Made by a program: the position numbers and the translations under genes. Of a stretch of DNA of 64,000 bases, positions 1 through 10,092 are shown in pieces. The stretch spans positions 4,035,001 to 4,099,000 of the forward strand of contig NZ_JACHNC010000001.1 of assembly GCF_014205215.1 (NCBI RefSeq), written 5' to 3'. The stretch comes from Actinoplanes lobatus. GTDB taxonomy: Bacteria; Actinomycetota; Actinomycetes; Mycobacteriales; Micromonosporaceae. Within the stretch, counting starts at the first letter, position 1. The number at the start of each line of letters is the position of its first letter. The notes under the pieces were generated by a model. The model had not been told where the DNA came from. It made no database searches and was given only the letters and a program-made list of their open reading frames with translations.

Positions 1-347
1 CAGAATCCCAGCTCGCCGAAGAACACGGCGGCCAGGAGGGTTCCCACCGCGATCGTCAGCGGCAGGCCGATCCCCAACAGTCGTGCGTAGAGACCCAGGT
101 CGGCGCGGAACTCCGGCAACCCGACCCGGGACGCGTCGGCGAACAGCACCCAGACCAGGGTGATCTCGGCCAGCAGCCGGACCAGCTCACGGGTGGCCTC
201 CGGGTCGGGCATCGGGCCGGTGGAGAGCAGCAGGCCGGCGCTGACGAACAGGATCGGCGCGGTGAGGTCGGCGCGACCCAGCCGCGCCGACCACAACCCC
301 CAACCGAAGACGGCGAGCAGCGCCATTGCCACCGCCGCCTCATTCAT
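1..347 (-). CDS. Cation:proton antiporter, N-terminal part (runs off the window)
   Basis: The minus strand from an ATG at 347 is open to the window edge, giving the first 115 residues. They are strongly hydrophobic with three likely membrane segments, and include ELVRLLAEITLVWVLFADAS followed by an acidic/arginine loop and a second helix. This pattern is typical of the N-terminal half of CPA-type sodium/proton exchangers, integral membrane proteins that swap H+ for Na+ or K+. The family call rests on pattern recognition. The catalytic acidic pair lies beyond the visible part. The next gene is divergent, with about 100 bp between the two starts. Confidence 0.6.
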   Translation of the reverse strand, partial: MNEAAVAMALLAVFGWGLWSARLGRADLTAPILFVSAGLLLSTGPMPDPEATRELVRLLAEITLVWVLFADASRVGLPEFRADLGLYARLLGIGLPLTIAVGTLLAAVFFGELGF

Positions 348-445
348 GCCCCGATCAGACCGTGCGACGGGTACGACCGGATCACCCCGGCCGGATGAGC
401 GATTCGGCGCCCGCACATCGAGGGGGTTGGATTAGGCTCGGCCGG

Positions 446-832
446 ATGGAGACGGTCGCGCGCAATCCGATCGACGGTGTCTACCCGCCTACCGGCGACT
501 ACGTGCACGCCATGGAGGTTCGAGGGGCGCAGCGGATGCTCTTCGTCTCCGGGACGATGGGGCTCGATCCGGGTGGGCGGCCGGGCGCGGATCTCACCGA
601 ACAGCTCGAACTCGTCTGGAACAACATCCGCGCCATCCTGGCCTCGGCGGGGATGACGGTGGACAACGTCGTCCGCCTGACCAGCTATCTGCGGGACGCG
701 TCCTACGCCGGGGAGAACGCGGCGGCCCGGGTGGCGGCGCTCGGCGGGCGGGCCATCGCGACCACGGCGATCGTCGTACAGACGCTGGAGAGCGATTGGC
801 TCATCGAGCTGGAGATCATCGCGGTGGCCTGA
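446..832 (+). CDS. RidA (YjgF/YER057c/UK114) family protein
   Basis: The 128-residue product has the size and fold signature of the Rid family, small trimeric proteins that (in RidA proper) hydrolyse reactive enamine/imine intermediates. Visible family features are GYV/LFVSG-like N-terminal strands, the central helix LELVWNNIRAILASAGMTVD and the C-terminal strand LIELEIIAVA. I chose the ATG at 446; upstream codons in the frame lack family similarity. The arginine that holds the substrate carboxylate in active RidA should sit about ten residues before the last strand. The sequence there reads AIATTAIV, so it appears to be threonine. This may therefore be a non-RidA subgroup without deaminase activity (inference). 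The 3' end overlaps the convergent mug gene by 17 bp. Confidence 0.85.
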   Translation: METVARNPIDGVYPPTGDYVHAMEVRGAQRMLFVSGTMGLDPGGRPGADLTEQLELVWNNIRAILASAGMTVDNVVRLTSYLRDASYAGENAAARVAALGGRAIATTAIVVQTLESDWLIELEIIAVA

Positions 833-1430
833 GCGTCGCGGCGCGGAGCGCCGCGAACTCGCTGATCAGGGCGGGCAGCTGGAAGTGCGCGTTCAGGCCG
901 CTCGGGTTCGGCAACACCCACACCGGTACGCCCGCGAGCGCCTCGCCCTGTGGCCCGAACCGTGCCTTCGGGCGGCCGAAGGCGGCGCGGTAGGCGGTCA
1001 CCCCGAGCACCGCGAGGCACTGCGGCCGTAGGTGGGCCACCCGTTCGGTGAGCCGGGCGCCGCCCTCGGCGTACTCCTCGGGGGAGAGTTCGTCGGCGCG
1101 GGCGGTGGCCCGGGCCACGACGTTGGTGATGCCGAGTCCGAGGGCGGGCAGCAGGTGCTGCTCGGAGGGGGTCAGCAGGCGGTCCGTGAAGCCGGCGCCG
1201 TGCAGCGCCGGCCAGAACCGGTTGCCGGGCCGGGCGAAGTGGTGGCCGGTCGCCGCCGAGTAGAGGCTCGGGTTGATGCCGGAGAACAGCACCAGCAGAT
1301 CGGGCCCGGCCACGTCGGGGACGGTCCGCCCGGCGGCCGCCGCCACCTCGTCGGCGCTCGGACGGCGTACCGTCGCGGGTTCGCCGTCGTGCCGGCCCGC
1401 GGAGGCCGGCTCGGTGGGCGGAAGGGTCAC
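816..1430 (-). CDS. mug: Mismatch-specific uracil/thymine DNA glycosylase (Mug/TDG family)
   Basis: This 204-residue enzyme should excise uracil or thymine from G:U/G:T mismatches and exocyclic adducts, starting base-excision repair in the cytoplasm. Motif 1 appears as GINPSLYSAATGHHFARPGN (about residues 51-70), with the catalytic Asn of the GINP motif, and motif 2 as NPSGLNAH near residue 174. Both are diagnostic of the Mug branch of the uracil glycosylase superfamily. About 35 N-terminal residues are extra and low in complexity. The GTG start overlaps the stop of the upstream reductase gene by 4 bp (GTGA), so it is probably translationally coupled as the last gene of a three-gene minus-strand operon. 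Confidence 0.9.
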   Translation of the reverse strand: MTLPPTEPASAGRHDGEPATVRRPSADEVAAAAGRTVPDVAGPDLLVLFSGINPSLYSAATGHHFARPGNRFWPALHGAGFTDRLLTPSEQHLLPALGLGITNVVARATARADELSPEEYAEGGARLTERVAHLRPQCLAVLGVTAYRAAFGRPKARFGPQGEALAGVPVWVLPNPSGLNAHFQLPALISEFAALRAATLRPPR

Positions 1431-2188
1431 AGGGCGCGGAGGGCGCCGCCGTCGACGGGGACCGCCACGCCGGTCACGTAGCTGGCGGCCGGGGAGAGCA
1501 GGAAGGCCGCCACCCGCCCGAACTCGGTGGGCTCACCGATCCGGCTCAGCGGGATGTTCGCGGCGACCGCCTCGGCCGCGGCCGCCGGGTCGGAGGCGGC
1601 TTCGAAGAGCTCCCGGCTGCGGTCGGTCATGAAACGGCCCGGCAGGATGCTCAGCACCCGGACGCCGCGCGGGGCGAACTCGTCGGCCATGTCCTTCGCC
1701 ACCATCGCCAGGCCCGGCCGGAAACCGTTGGAGAGGCCGAGGCCGGCCAGCGGCGTCTTCACCGAGGTGGAGAGGACCAGGCCGATGGCGCCGCCCTCGG
1801 GCAGGGCGGCGGCGAACGTACGGGCCGCGCGCACCGAACCGAGGAACACCGTCTCGAAGGCGGTCGTCCACTGGTCGTCGCTCATGCTGGCCGCGGTGCC
1901 CGGAGTGGGGCCGCCGACCGAGATGAGCGCGCCGTCCAGCCGGCCGAACCGCTCCTGCGCGGCGTGCACCAGTTCGCGCGGGGTGCTCGGGTCGGCCAGG
2001 TCGGCGGTCACCCCGAGGGCGTGCTCGGGGCCGCCCAGCCGGTCCACCGCCTCGGCGACCCGGTCGGCGTCACGCGAGGAGATCACCACCCGTGCGCCGT
2101 CGCCGACGAGCGCCTGCGCGGTGGCGAACCCCAGCCCTCGCGAGGCGCCGGTGAGGATGAAGACACGATCAGCCAGCCCAAGGTCCAT
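1427..2188 (-). CDS. SDR-superfamily oxidoreductase with degenerate active site
   Basis: A 253-residue short-chain dehydrogenase/reductase-like protein. The Rossmann motif TGASRGLG is at about residues 14-21, the NAG-region equivalent reads SVGG, and the C-terminal PVDGG signature is present. The usual catalytic Tyr-x-x-x-Lys is missing: the aligned segment reads LGLSNGFRPGL, putting Ser and Arg at the Tyr and Lys positions, although a serine upstream (LSTSVKT) remains. This resembles the BKR-like SDR subgroup that lacks the perfect catalytic tetrad. I chose the ATG at 2188 because the fold begins there. It lies inside the 3' end of the upstream XRE gene (20-bp overlap), which implies coupling. 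Substrate unknown. Confidence 0.85.
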   Translation of the reverse strand: MDLGLADRVFILTGASRGLGFATAQALVGDGARVVISSRDADRVAEAVDRLGGPEHALGVTADLADPSTPRELVHAAQERFGRLDGALISVGGPTPGTAASMSDDQWTTAFETVFLGSVRAARTFAAALPEGGAIGLVLSTSVKTPLAGLGLSNGFRPGLAMVAKDMADEFAPRGVRVLSILPGRFMTDRSRELFEAASDPAAAAEAVAANIPLSRIGEPTEFGRVAAFLLSPAASYVTGVAVPVDGGALRAL

Positions 2189-2948
2189 GGGACGATCCTG
2201 CCATCCGGCGGCCGAGCGCGGTCGCGGTGGCCGCGTCGGCCGGCAGGAACGCCTCGATGGCCAGCTCGGACAGGGTGACGTCACGCGGGGTGCCGAGCAC
2301 CGACGTGATGCTGAACAGGTTCAGGTCGTCGAACCGCAACGGCACCACCAGACCGTCCGGGCGGATGCCGGCCTCGCCGCCGGGATAGCCGGCCAGCTCG
2401 GCCCCCAGCTCGTGCAGCACCGGGTCGCCGGTGGCCGTGGCCTGCCGGTCCAGCCGGTGCAGGAGGTGGGTGCGCCACTCGGCGAGATTACCGATCCGGG
2501 GCGCCATGCCGGCCGGATGCAGCGCCAGGCGCAGCACGTTGACCGGCGGCGCCAGCAGCTCCGGCGCGCATCCCGCGGTGAAGAGGGCCACCGCCGCGTT
2601 GCCGTCGACCATGGTCCAGTGCCGGTCCACCAGCACCGCCGGGTTCGGCCCGTGCCCGGCCAGCACCTCGCGGAGCGCGGACAGCACGTCGGCCAGGGGC
2701 GGGCCGTCCAGCGCCGACTCCGGGTAGGCGGGCGCGTACCCACCGGCCAGCAGCAGCTCGTTGCGGGCGCGCAACGGCACGTCCAGCTCCTCGGCCAGCC
2801 GCAGCAGCATCTGCCGGGTGGGCCGGGACCGGCCGGTCTCCACGAACGACAGATGCCGGGTGGACACCCCGGACCGGCCGGACAGGTCGAGCTGGCTCAT
2901 CCTCCGGGTGTCCCGCCAGCCGCGCAGCAGCCTTCCCACCTCGCCCAT
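2169..2948 (-). CDS. XRE-family transcriptional regulator (HTH plus MmyB-like ligand domain)
   Basis: The 259-residue protein begins with a Cro/C1-type helix-turn-helix at about residues 5-60 (RMSQLDLSGRSGVSTRHLSF, then the recognition-helix region VETGRSRPTR). A roughly 170-residue domain of the MmyB-like/PAS type follows, seen in NPAVLVDRHWTMVDGN. In known members that domain binds small hydrophobic ligands. It is the first gene of an operon with the overlapping SDR reductase and Mug genes, so it probably controls them (inference). It may also read a ligand linked to the reductase. Confidence 0.88.
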   Translation of the reverse strand: MGEVGRLLRGWRDTRRMSQLDLSGRSGVSTRHLSFVETGRSRPTRQMLLRLAEELDVPLRARNELLLAGGYAPAYPESALDGPPLADVLSALREVLAGHGPNPAVLVDRHWTMVDGNAAVALFTAGCAPELLAPPVNVLRLALHPAGMAPRIGNLAEWRTHLLHRLDRQATATGDPVLHELGAELAGYPGGEAGIRPDGLVVPLRFDDLNLFSITSVLGTPRDVTLSELAIEAFLPADAATATALGRRMAGSSHGPWAG

Positions 2949-3007
2949 GCCGGCAGCCTAGGCAGCGGCCGCGCGCCGTGACCATTACCTCCGGGGTAGT
3001 GGAGGAA

Positions 3008-3592
3008 TCACGCGGCCGGCTTACGGACCGCCCCCTCGACCACGTCGAGGACGCGGGCCAGCTCGCCGGCCGGGCGGCCGGTGGCCAGGTGCAGCACCAG
3101 GCCGTCGTAGGCGAGCTCCAGGAACTGGGTGAGAACCTCGACGGGTACGTCCTCGCGCAGCACCCCGGCCTCACGCTGCCGCTGGAGCCGCTCGCGGGTG
3201 GCGTCGGCGATCGCGGCGGACCGCTGGGCCCAGCGCTTGGCGAAGGCGGGGTCGGTACGCAGCCGGTGTGACACCTCGAGCTGGGTGCCGAGCCAGCCGG
3301 CCGTGTCGCCCTCGCTGTTGCCGGCCCGGTCCAGCAGGTCGCGCATCACCTGGACCAGGCCGTTGCGGGCGACGGTCTCCACCATGGTGGCGGCGTCGTC
3401 CTCGGCCACGGCGAGGAACAGATGCTCCTTGTCCCGGAAATGGTGAAAAATCGCGCCGCGCGACATGCCGGTGGCCTCTTCGAGGCGGCGGACGGTGGCG
3501 CCCCCGTAGCCGAACCGCGCGAAACAGGCGCGGGCCGCAGTGAGGATCTCGTGGCGGCGCGCGTAGAGCTGGTCCTGACTCACCCTGGGCAC
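3008..3592 (-). CDS. acnR: TetR-family regulator, AcnR-like (aconitase repressor)
   Basis: The 194-residue protein carries an N-terminal TetR DNA-binding domain (about residues 12-58). Its recognition region GATVRRLEEATGMSRGAIFH is nearly the same as that of corynebacterial and mycobacterial AcnR, and the similarity continues through RDKEHLFLAVAEDDA, GLVQVMRDLL and the C-terminal VLDVVEGAVRK. AcnR represses the aconitase gene in Corynebacterium, where the two are adjacent. Here aconitase lies about 3.5 kb away on the same strand with five unrelated genes between. The 18-bp sites at 3628-3645 and 9987-10004 support autoregulation and control of acn (inference). The GTG start at 3592 matches the family N-terminus. 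Confidence 0.85.
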   Translation of the reverse strand: MPRVSQDQLYARRHEILTAARACFARFGYGGATVRRLEEATGMSRGAIFHHFRDKEHLFLAVAEDDAATMVETVARNGLVQVMRDLLDRAGNSEGDTAGWLGTQLEVSHRLRTDPAFAKRWAQRSAAIADATRERLQRQREAGVLREDVPVEVLTQFLELAYDGLVLHLATGRPAGELARVLDVVEGAVRKPAA

Positions 3593-3627
3593 GTCGCTGA
3601 TCGTGTCATGTGGCTGGACCCTCTTGC

Positions 3628-3645
3628 AATCCGTACGTACGGCTT
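3628..3645. promoter_or_regulatory. Probable AcnR-like operator upstream of its own gene
   Basis: AATCCGTACGTACGGCTT contains the perfect 12-bp palindrome CCGTACGTACGG with AA/TT flanks, 36 bp upstream of the TetR gene start. It matches 15 of 18 positions of the site upstream of aconitase at 9987-10004. A TetR dimer typically binds a palindrome of this size. Confidence 0.6.
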
Positions 3646-3756
3646 ACTACAGACCGGCGTCCCACGATCGGATGATGCGAATTTCCTCATCGGCTCAGTG
3701 TTTTGTTAACAGTCCTGGACTGGGCGGTCCGGCAGGCGCTCACGTAAAGTGCCCGC

Positions 3757-4413
3757 GTGCCCCTAGTCTTCCTCGCCCTGGACGACACCCTGCTCGACCG
3801 CAGCGGTGCGTTCCGGCTGTGGTCCAAGGGGTTCCTCGACGAGATCGCCGCCCCTCAGGACGACCTGGAGTGGCTGGTATCGGTCGACGCGGATGGCCTG
3901 ACCTCGCGCTGGGACCTCGCGGACCTCATCCGGGAACGCTACCGGCTGCGGGTGCCGGTGATCGACCTGGTCGACGAACTGAACACCGGTCCGCTCACCT
4001 TCGAACGGCTGGACCCGATGGTCGGCTGCGCGCTGGAGATCGCGGGCGACGCGGGGCTGGTGCCGGTCGTGGTCACCAACGGGCAGACCGAACAGCAGGA
4101 GGCCCGGATCCGGCGTACCGGGGTGGACCGCTATGTCGCCGACTGGGTGATCTCCGAGGAATGCGGGGTGAGCAAGCCGAACCCGCGGATCTTCGCGCTG
4201 GCCGCGCAGCGGGTGCGGATGCGGCTGGCCGGGGCCTGGGTGCTCGGGGACAGCCCGGAGGCCGACATCGGCGGCGCCGCGGCGCTCGGGCTGCCCAGCG
4301 TGTGGCTGCACCGCGGGCGGGACTGGGTGGACAACCGGTTCGCGCCGACCCGGGTGGTGGGCAACGTGATCCAGGGAATCTCCGCGATCATGGCCGCCAG
4401 AGAGACCAGATAA
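3757..4413 (+). CDS. HAD-superfamily protein lacking the nucleophilic aspartate
   Basis: A 218-residue HAD-like protein of subfamily IA shape, with a helical cap after the first strand. Motif II (VVVTNG), motif III lysine (VSKPNPRIF) and motif IV (VLGDSPEADIGG) are intact. Motif I should read D-x-D-x-T but reads A-L-D-D-T (residues 7-11). The phosphoryl-accepting Asp is therefore alanine, encoded by an unambiguous GCC. Canonical phosphatase activity is unlikely, so a binding or regulatory role is possible (inference). Translation starts at GTG 3757 with a weak Shine-Dalgarno. The gene stands alone between divergent acnR and the RIO kinase gene. Confidence 0.85.
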   Translation: MPLVFLALDDTLLDRSGAFRLWSKGFLDEIAAPQDDLEWLVSVDADGLTSRWDLADLIRERYRLRVPVIDLVDELNTGPLTFERLDPMVGCALEIAGDAGLVPVVVTNGQTEQQEARIRRTGVDRYVADWVISEECGVSKPNPRIFALAAQRVRMRLAGAWVLGDSPEADIGGAAALGLPSVWLHRGRDWVDNRFAPTRVVGNVIQGISAIMAARETR

Positions 4414-4558
4414 TTCGGTTGCGCCCCGGTCCGGTGATCGGACAGAGTGGGCGCGCGTGTTTCCCGACGAGAAAGAAGGGGGTGGACCTCGTGACTGTCT
4501 TTGTCATGCCTGCGTCCCCGTTTTCCCCGATGACTTCTTTCTCTGAGGAGACCCTTCA

Positions 4559-5464
4559 GTGCGCGAGCACGAGACGACCATGCGCCGTGGGCGCCCCAAG
4601 TTCGACGACGACGAACCGACTTTCGTAAAGCGCGGCCGGCTCGAGCCGGCCCTGCAGGAGGACCCCGATCTGCCCGAGGAGGGCGACCGCTGGTCCACCT
4701 GGGACGGCGCTCTGCACGGTCCCGATCCCCGGCCCGACTGGGTCCGTACCGAGTACGGCGCCGTCGACACCGAACTGGGGATGCTGAAGACCGGCAAGGA
4801 GGCCGACGTCTTCCTGGTCCGGCGCGCCATCCCGGGCACCGGCCAGATCAGCATGCTGGCCGCCAAGCGGTACCGCGACGGCGACCACCGGATGTTCCAC
4901 CGGGACGCCGGCTATCTCGAGGGTCGCCGGGTCCGCCGGTCCCGGGAGATGCGGGCCATGACCAACCGGACCGCCTTCGGCAAGGAGATGATCTCCGGGC
5001 AGTGGGCGGCCGCCGAGTTCGGCGCGCTCAGCCGGCTGTGGCAGGTCGGCCAGGAGAGCGGGCTGATCTGCGTGCCCTACCCGGTGCAGCTGATCGGCAC
5101 CGAGCTGATGCTGGAGTTCATCGGCGACTGGGAGACCGGTGAGGCGGCGCCACGGCTCGCCCAGGTGCGCGCCGACGCCGACGGGCTGGCCGACCTGTGG
5201 CGGCAGATGACCGACGCGCTGTCGGTGCTGGCCCGGGCACAGGTGGCGCACGGGGACCTGTCGCCCTACAACACCCTCGTCCACGACGGGCGGCTGGTGC
5301 TCATCGACCTGCCGCAGATCGTGGACGTGATCGCGAATCCGCGCGGCGGCGAGTTCATCGCGCGGGACGTGCGCAACGTGGCCGGCTGGTTCCGGCAACG
5401 GGGGCTGGCGGTCGACGAGGAGGCGCTGGTCGAGCGCCTGCACTACGAGGCGGGGCTGCTCTGA
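4559..5464 (+). CDS. RIO-family atypical serine kinase (RIO1-like)
   Basis: A 301-residue protein with a charged N-terminal extension of about 65 residues, then the RIO kinase core. ATP-binding lysine region is LKTGKEADVFLVRR and LAAKRYRDG. The catalytic loop is HGDLSPYNTLV with Asp233 and Asn238, and the metal-binding motif is LIDLPQ with Asp250. RIO kinases phosphorylate serine or act as ATPases. Archaeal and eukaryotic members act in ribosome maturation, but bacterial targets are poorly known. The GTG start has a GAGGAG Shine-Dalgarno about 10 bp upstream. A strong hairpin follows the stop. Confidence 0.92.
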   Translation: MREHETTMRRGRPKFDDDEPTFVKRGRLEPALQEDPDLPEEGDRWSTWDGALHGPDPRPDWVRTEYGAVDTELGMLKTGKEADVFLVRRAIPGTGQISMLAAKRYRDGDHRMFHRDAGYLEGRRVRRSREMRAMTNRTAFGKEMISGQWAAAEFGALSRLWQVGQESGLICVPYPVQLIGTELMLEFIGDWETGEAAPRLAQVRADADGLADLWRQMTDALSVLARAQVAHGDLSPYNTLVHDGRLVLIDLPQIVDVIANPRGGEFIARDVRNVAGWFRQRGLAVDEEALVERLHYEAGLL

Positions 5465-5494
5465 GCGCGGTCCCGTGCCGGCCACTGCCCGGCC

Positions 5495-5522
5495 CGCGGC
5501 CGCCGCGTCCACGGCGGCCGCG
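5495..5522. terminator. Bidirectional hairpin between convergent genes
   Basis: Perfect 11-bp inverted repeat CGCGGCCGCCG / CGGCGGCCGCG with a 6-nt loop. It lies between the convergent RIO kinase and DUF2630 genes and would serve both. There is no T-tract, as is usual in high-GC actinomycetes. Confidence 0.6.
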
Positions 5523-5534
5523 ACCGGCGCCGGC

Positions 5535-5780
5535 TCACTGCACGTAGTTCTCCACCTCGTCGACGCTGTGGGCCTGCTCGGCGTCGGGGTCGTTCCCGGC
5601 CGAGCGGGCCGCACGGCGCCGGCGCAGCAGGTCCCAGCACTGATCCAGCGACTCCTCCAGCTCCCGGAGGCGGTTGTGCTCCTCGTCCGAGGAGATCTTG
5701 CCATCGCTCAGCTGACGGCGGAGCGTGTGCTCCTCGTCGACCAGGTCGCTGATGCGGCTCAGCACAGTCTTGTCATCCAT
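5535..5780 (-). CDS. DUF2630 family small protein
   Basis: An 81-residue, highly charged, probably helical/coiled-coil protein. The sequence ISDLVDEEHTLRRQL followed by LRELEESLDQCWDLLRRRRA is characteristic of the actinobacterial DUF2630 family, which is often found as a stand-alone small gene. Function is unknown. It has no signal peptide or membrane segment. Start ATG 5780; convergent with the RIO kinase gene and divergent from the acetyltransferase gene. Confidence 0.85.
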   Translation of the reverse strand: MDDKTVLSRISDLVDEEHTLRRQLSDGKISSDEEHNRLRELEESLDQCWDLLRRRRAARSAGNDPDAEQAHSVDEVENYVQ

Positions 5781-5853
5781 TCCCGGAGCCTAAGCATCCG
5801 GGCCGGGCCGGTGGGCGCTCACCGCACCGATGTCACGCCGACATTAGGATCAT

Positions 5854-6447
5854 GTGGTGACGCTTGAGGCTCAGCGGGAGCACATCCTCACCGGGCGGAT
5901 GTACAACGACCTGACCCCGGAACTGATCGGTGCCCGGGCCCGGGCCGTGTTGCTGACCAGCGAATACAACGACAGCTTCGGCCGCCCGCAGGCGGAGCGC
6001 GAGGCCGTCCTGCGGCGGCTGCTGCGGTCGGTGGGGCGGGAGTGCCACTTCGAGCCGACGTTCCGGTGCGAGTTCGGGTTCAACATCAGCGTCGGCGACC
6101 ACTTCTATGCCAACTTCGACTGCGTGATGCTCGACGGCGGCGGGATCACCATCGGCGACCATGTGCTGTTCGGGCCCCGGGTCGGCATCTACACCTCCAA
6201 CCACGCGGTCGACGCGGCCGAGCGGGCGGCCGGGGCCTGCTACGCGAAACCGGTCGTCATCGGGAACAACGTCTGGGTCGGCGGCGGCGTCACCATCAAC
6301 CAGGGCGTGACCGTCGGCGACGGGGCGATCATCGGATCCGGCAGCGTGGTCACGAAGTCCGTCCCGGCCGGGGTGATCGCGGCCGGGGTCCCGGCCCGGG
6401 TGCTGCGCGAGATCACCGCCGCCGACCGGACCGGCTACCGTCCCTGA
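5854..6447 (+). CDS. Maltose/galactoside-type sugar O-acetyltransferase
   Basis: A 197-residue left-handed beta-helix acetyltransferase of the LacA/Maa type, transferring acetyl from acetyl-CoA to a sugar hydroxyl. The Maa N-terminal domain (EHILTGRMYNDLTPELIGAR) is at residues 8-27. Hexapeptide repeats run from about residue 85 (ISVGDHFYANFDC) to 190. The catalytic histidine is in YTSNHAVDAAER, and the acetyl-CoA loop is GNNVWVGGGVTI. GTG GTG at 5854/5857 gives two adjacent possible starts. It lies 24 bp upstream of an unknown gene that may share its transcript. The physiological acceptor cannot be inferred. Confidence 0.92.
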   Translation: MVTLEAQREHILTGRMYNDLTPELIGARARAVLLTSEYNDSFGRPQAEREAVLRRLLRSVGRECHFEPTFRCEFGFNISVGDHFYANFDCVMLDGGGITIGDHVLFGPRVGIYTSNHAVDAAERAAGACYAKPVVIGNNVWVGGGVTINQGVTVGDGAIIGSGSVVTKSVPAGVIAAGVPARVLREITAADRTGYRP

Positions 6448-6471
6448 CATCGCACGCGGGGGAGGACACTG

Positions 6472-6822
6472 GTGGAGACACGGACGGATCCGGTCGAGAT
6501 CCTGGCCCGGGTGGGCCGGCGAGACGGACGAGCCCGCGCCTTCGAGGTGTGGTGCTACCGGGCGCAGAAGGCCGGATGGCAGGTTGTGGTCGAGTCGACG
6601 GCGTTCGAGGACGACGGCGACGAGTGCGGGATCGTCCATGTCGAGGGCCTGCGCTACCGGATCCGGCACAGCCCGCGGGTCCGCCGCCAGGTGTACCACG
6701 TCGACTCCGGCCAGCACCTCATCTCGGTCGCCGTGGCCATGACGGCCGCCGGTGAGGTCGAGGGCCGGGTCACCCAGGGCGTCGAGTTCGACCACGCGGC
6801 CTGGGCCGAGCCCATCCTGTGA
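6472..6822 (+). CDS. Conserved-looking protein of unknown function
   Basis: I do not recognise this 116-residue protein. Third-position GC is strongly biased as in neighbouring genes, so it looks truly coding. It is soluble, with alternating strand-like segments (VVVESTAFEDDGDECGIVHV, then YRIRHSPRVRRQVYHVDSG) and no signal peptide or recognisable enzyme motif. The GTG start is 24 bp after the acetyltransferase stop, with GGGGGAGGA just upstream as a good ribosome-binding site, so the two probably form an operon. From 6823 to 7069 I see no further gene. Confidence 0.65.
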   Translation: METRTDPVEILARVGRRDGRARAFEVWCYRAQKAGWQVVVESTAFEDDGDECGIVHVEGLRYRIRHSPRVRRQVYHVDSGQHLISVAVAMTAAGEVEGRVTQGVEFDHAAWAEPIL

Positions 6823-7069
6823 CCATGGCGTCCTCCCGGGACGGACGGGCGCCGTGGAGCCGGAGGATCTGCTGTTCCACGCGGCCGACCTGACCTCGTC
6901 AGGTGACCTCCGAGCGGGTTCGTAGCGCAACCGCTCACGCACGTCGCCCGGGGTGGGGAGCGGTTTGGACGCGCCAGCGGCCAGCGAGTCGCGCCGGGCC
7001 CTCGGCGGGAGCAGCGGTCTGTGCCACCCGCTCAGGTGCGACATCGGGTTTTGCATCCGGAAAGCGGAA

Positions 7070-7101
7070 CGCCCCGCCCTCCGTGAGTGGAGGACGGGGC
7101 G
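7070..7101 (-). terminator. Terminator of aconitase gene
   Basis: A 13-bp inverted repeat (CGCCCCGCCCTCC / GGAGGACGGGGCG, one G-T wobble, 6-nt loop) starts 12 bp after the acn stop codon on the minus strand. Confidence 0.7.
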
Positions 7102-7113
7102 TCTCGGTGATCG

Positions 7114-9885
<2,772 letters not shown>

Positions 9886-9949
9886 CGTCATCTCCTTCAC
9901 ACCCAGCGACTGGAAGTCAAGTCTTTCGCACCGAAAGGGCGACCTTCGG

Positions 9950-9965
9950 GTTAGGTTTGCCTAAC
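9950..9965. promoter_or_regulatory. DtxR/IdeR-like iron-box palindrome upstream of acn
   Basis: GTTAGGTTTGCCTAAC has perfect 6-bp arms around TTTG. From TTAGG onward it agrees with 14 of the first 15 positions of the 19-bp DtxR/IdeR consensus, but the last half-arm is degenerate. It lies 65-80 nt upstream of the acn start, where binding could affect transcription of this iron-sulphur enzyme. The factor is inferred, not shown. Confidence 0.45.
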
Positions 9966-9986
9966 TCTCGGTTGTGCGTGTCCGGT

Positions 9987-10004
9987 AAACCGTACGTCCG
10001 TCTT
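9987..10004. promoter_or_regulatory. Probable AcnR-like operator of aconitase gene
   Basis: AAACCGTACGTCCGTCTT matches the palindrome upstream of acnR (3628-3645) at 15 of 18 positions. It lies about 100 nt upstream of the acn start, between acn and the divergent pullulanase gene, and 21 bp from the iron-box palindrome. Confidence 0.55.
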
Positions 10005-10092
10005 GTAAGCCCGTGCAAGGCGGGTCCCACGGGCCGAGTCTTCCAGCCCTTCATCGGGACGCCCGGAAAATGTCGTATCCCGCTGCGATGAT

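Noticed and set aside
4486..4628. Possible leader ORF before the RIO kinase gene
   Set aside because: It overlaps the kinase start out of frame and shows no codon bias or ribosome-binding site of its own.
6854..6925. A 23-codon plus-strand frame (VEPEDLLFHAADL...)
   Set aside because: Looks protein-like but is too short, has no ribosome-binding site and no neighbour frame extends it.
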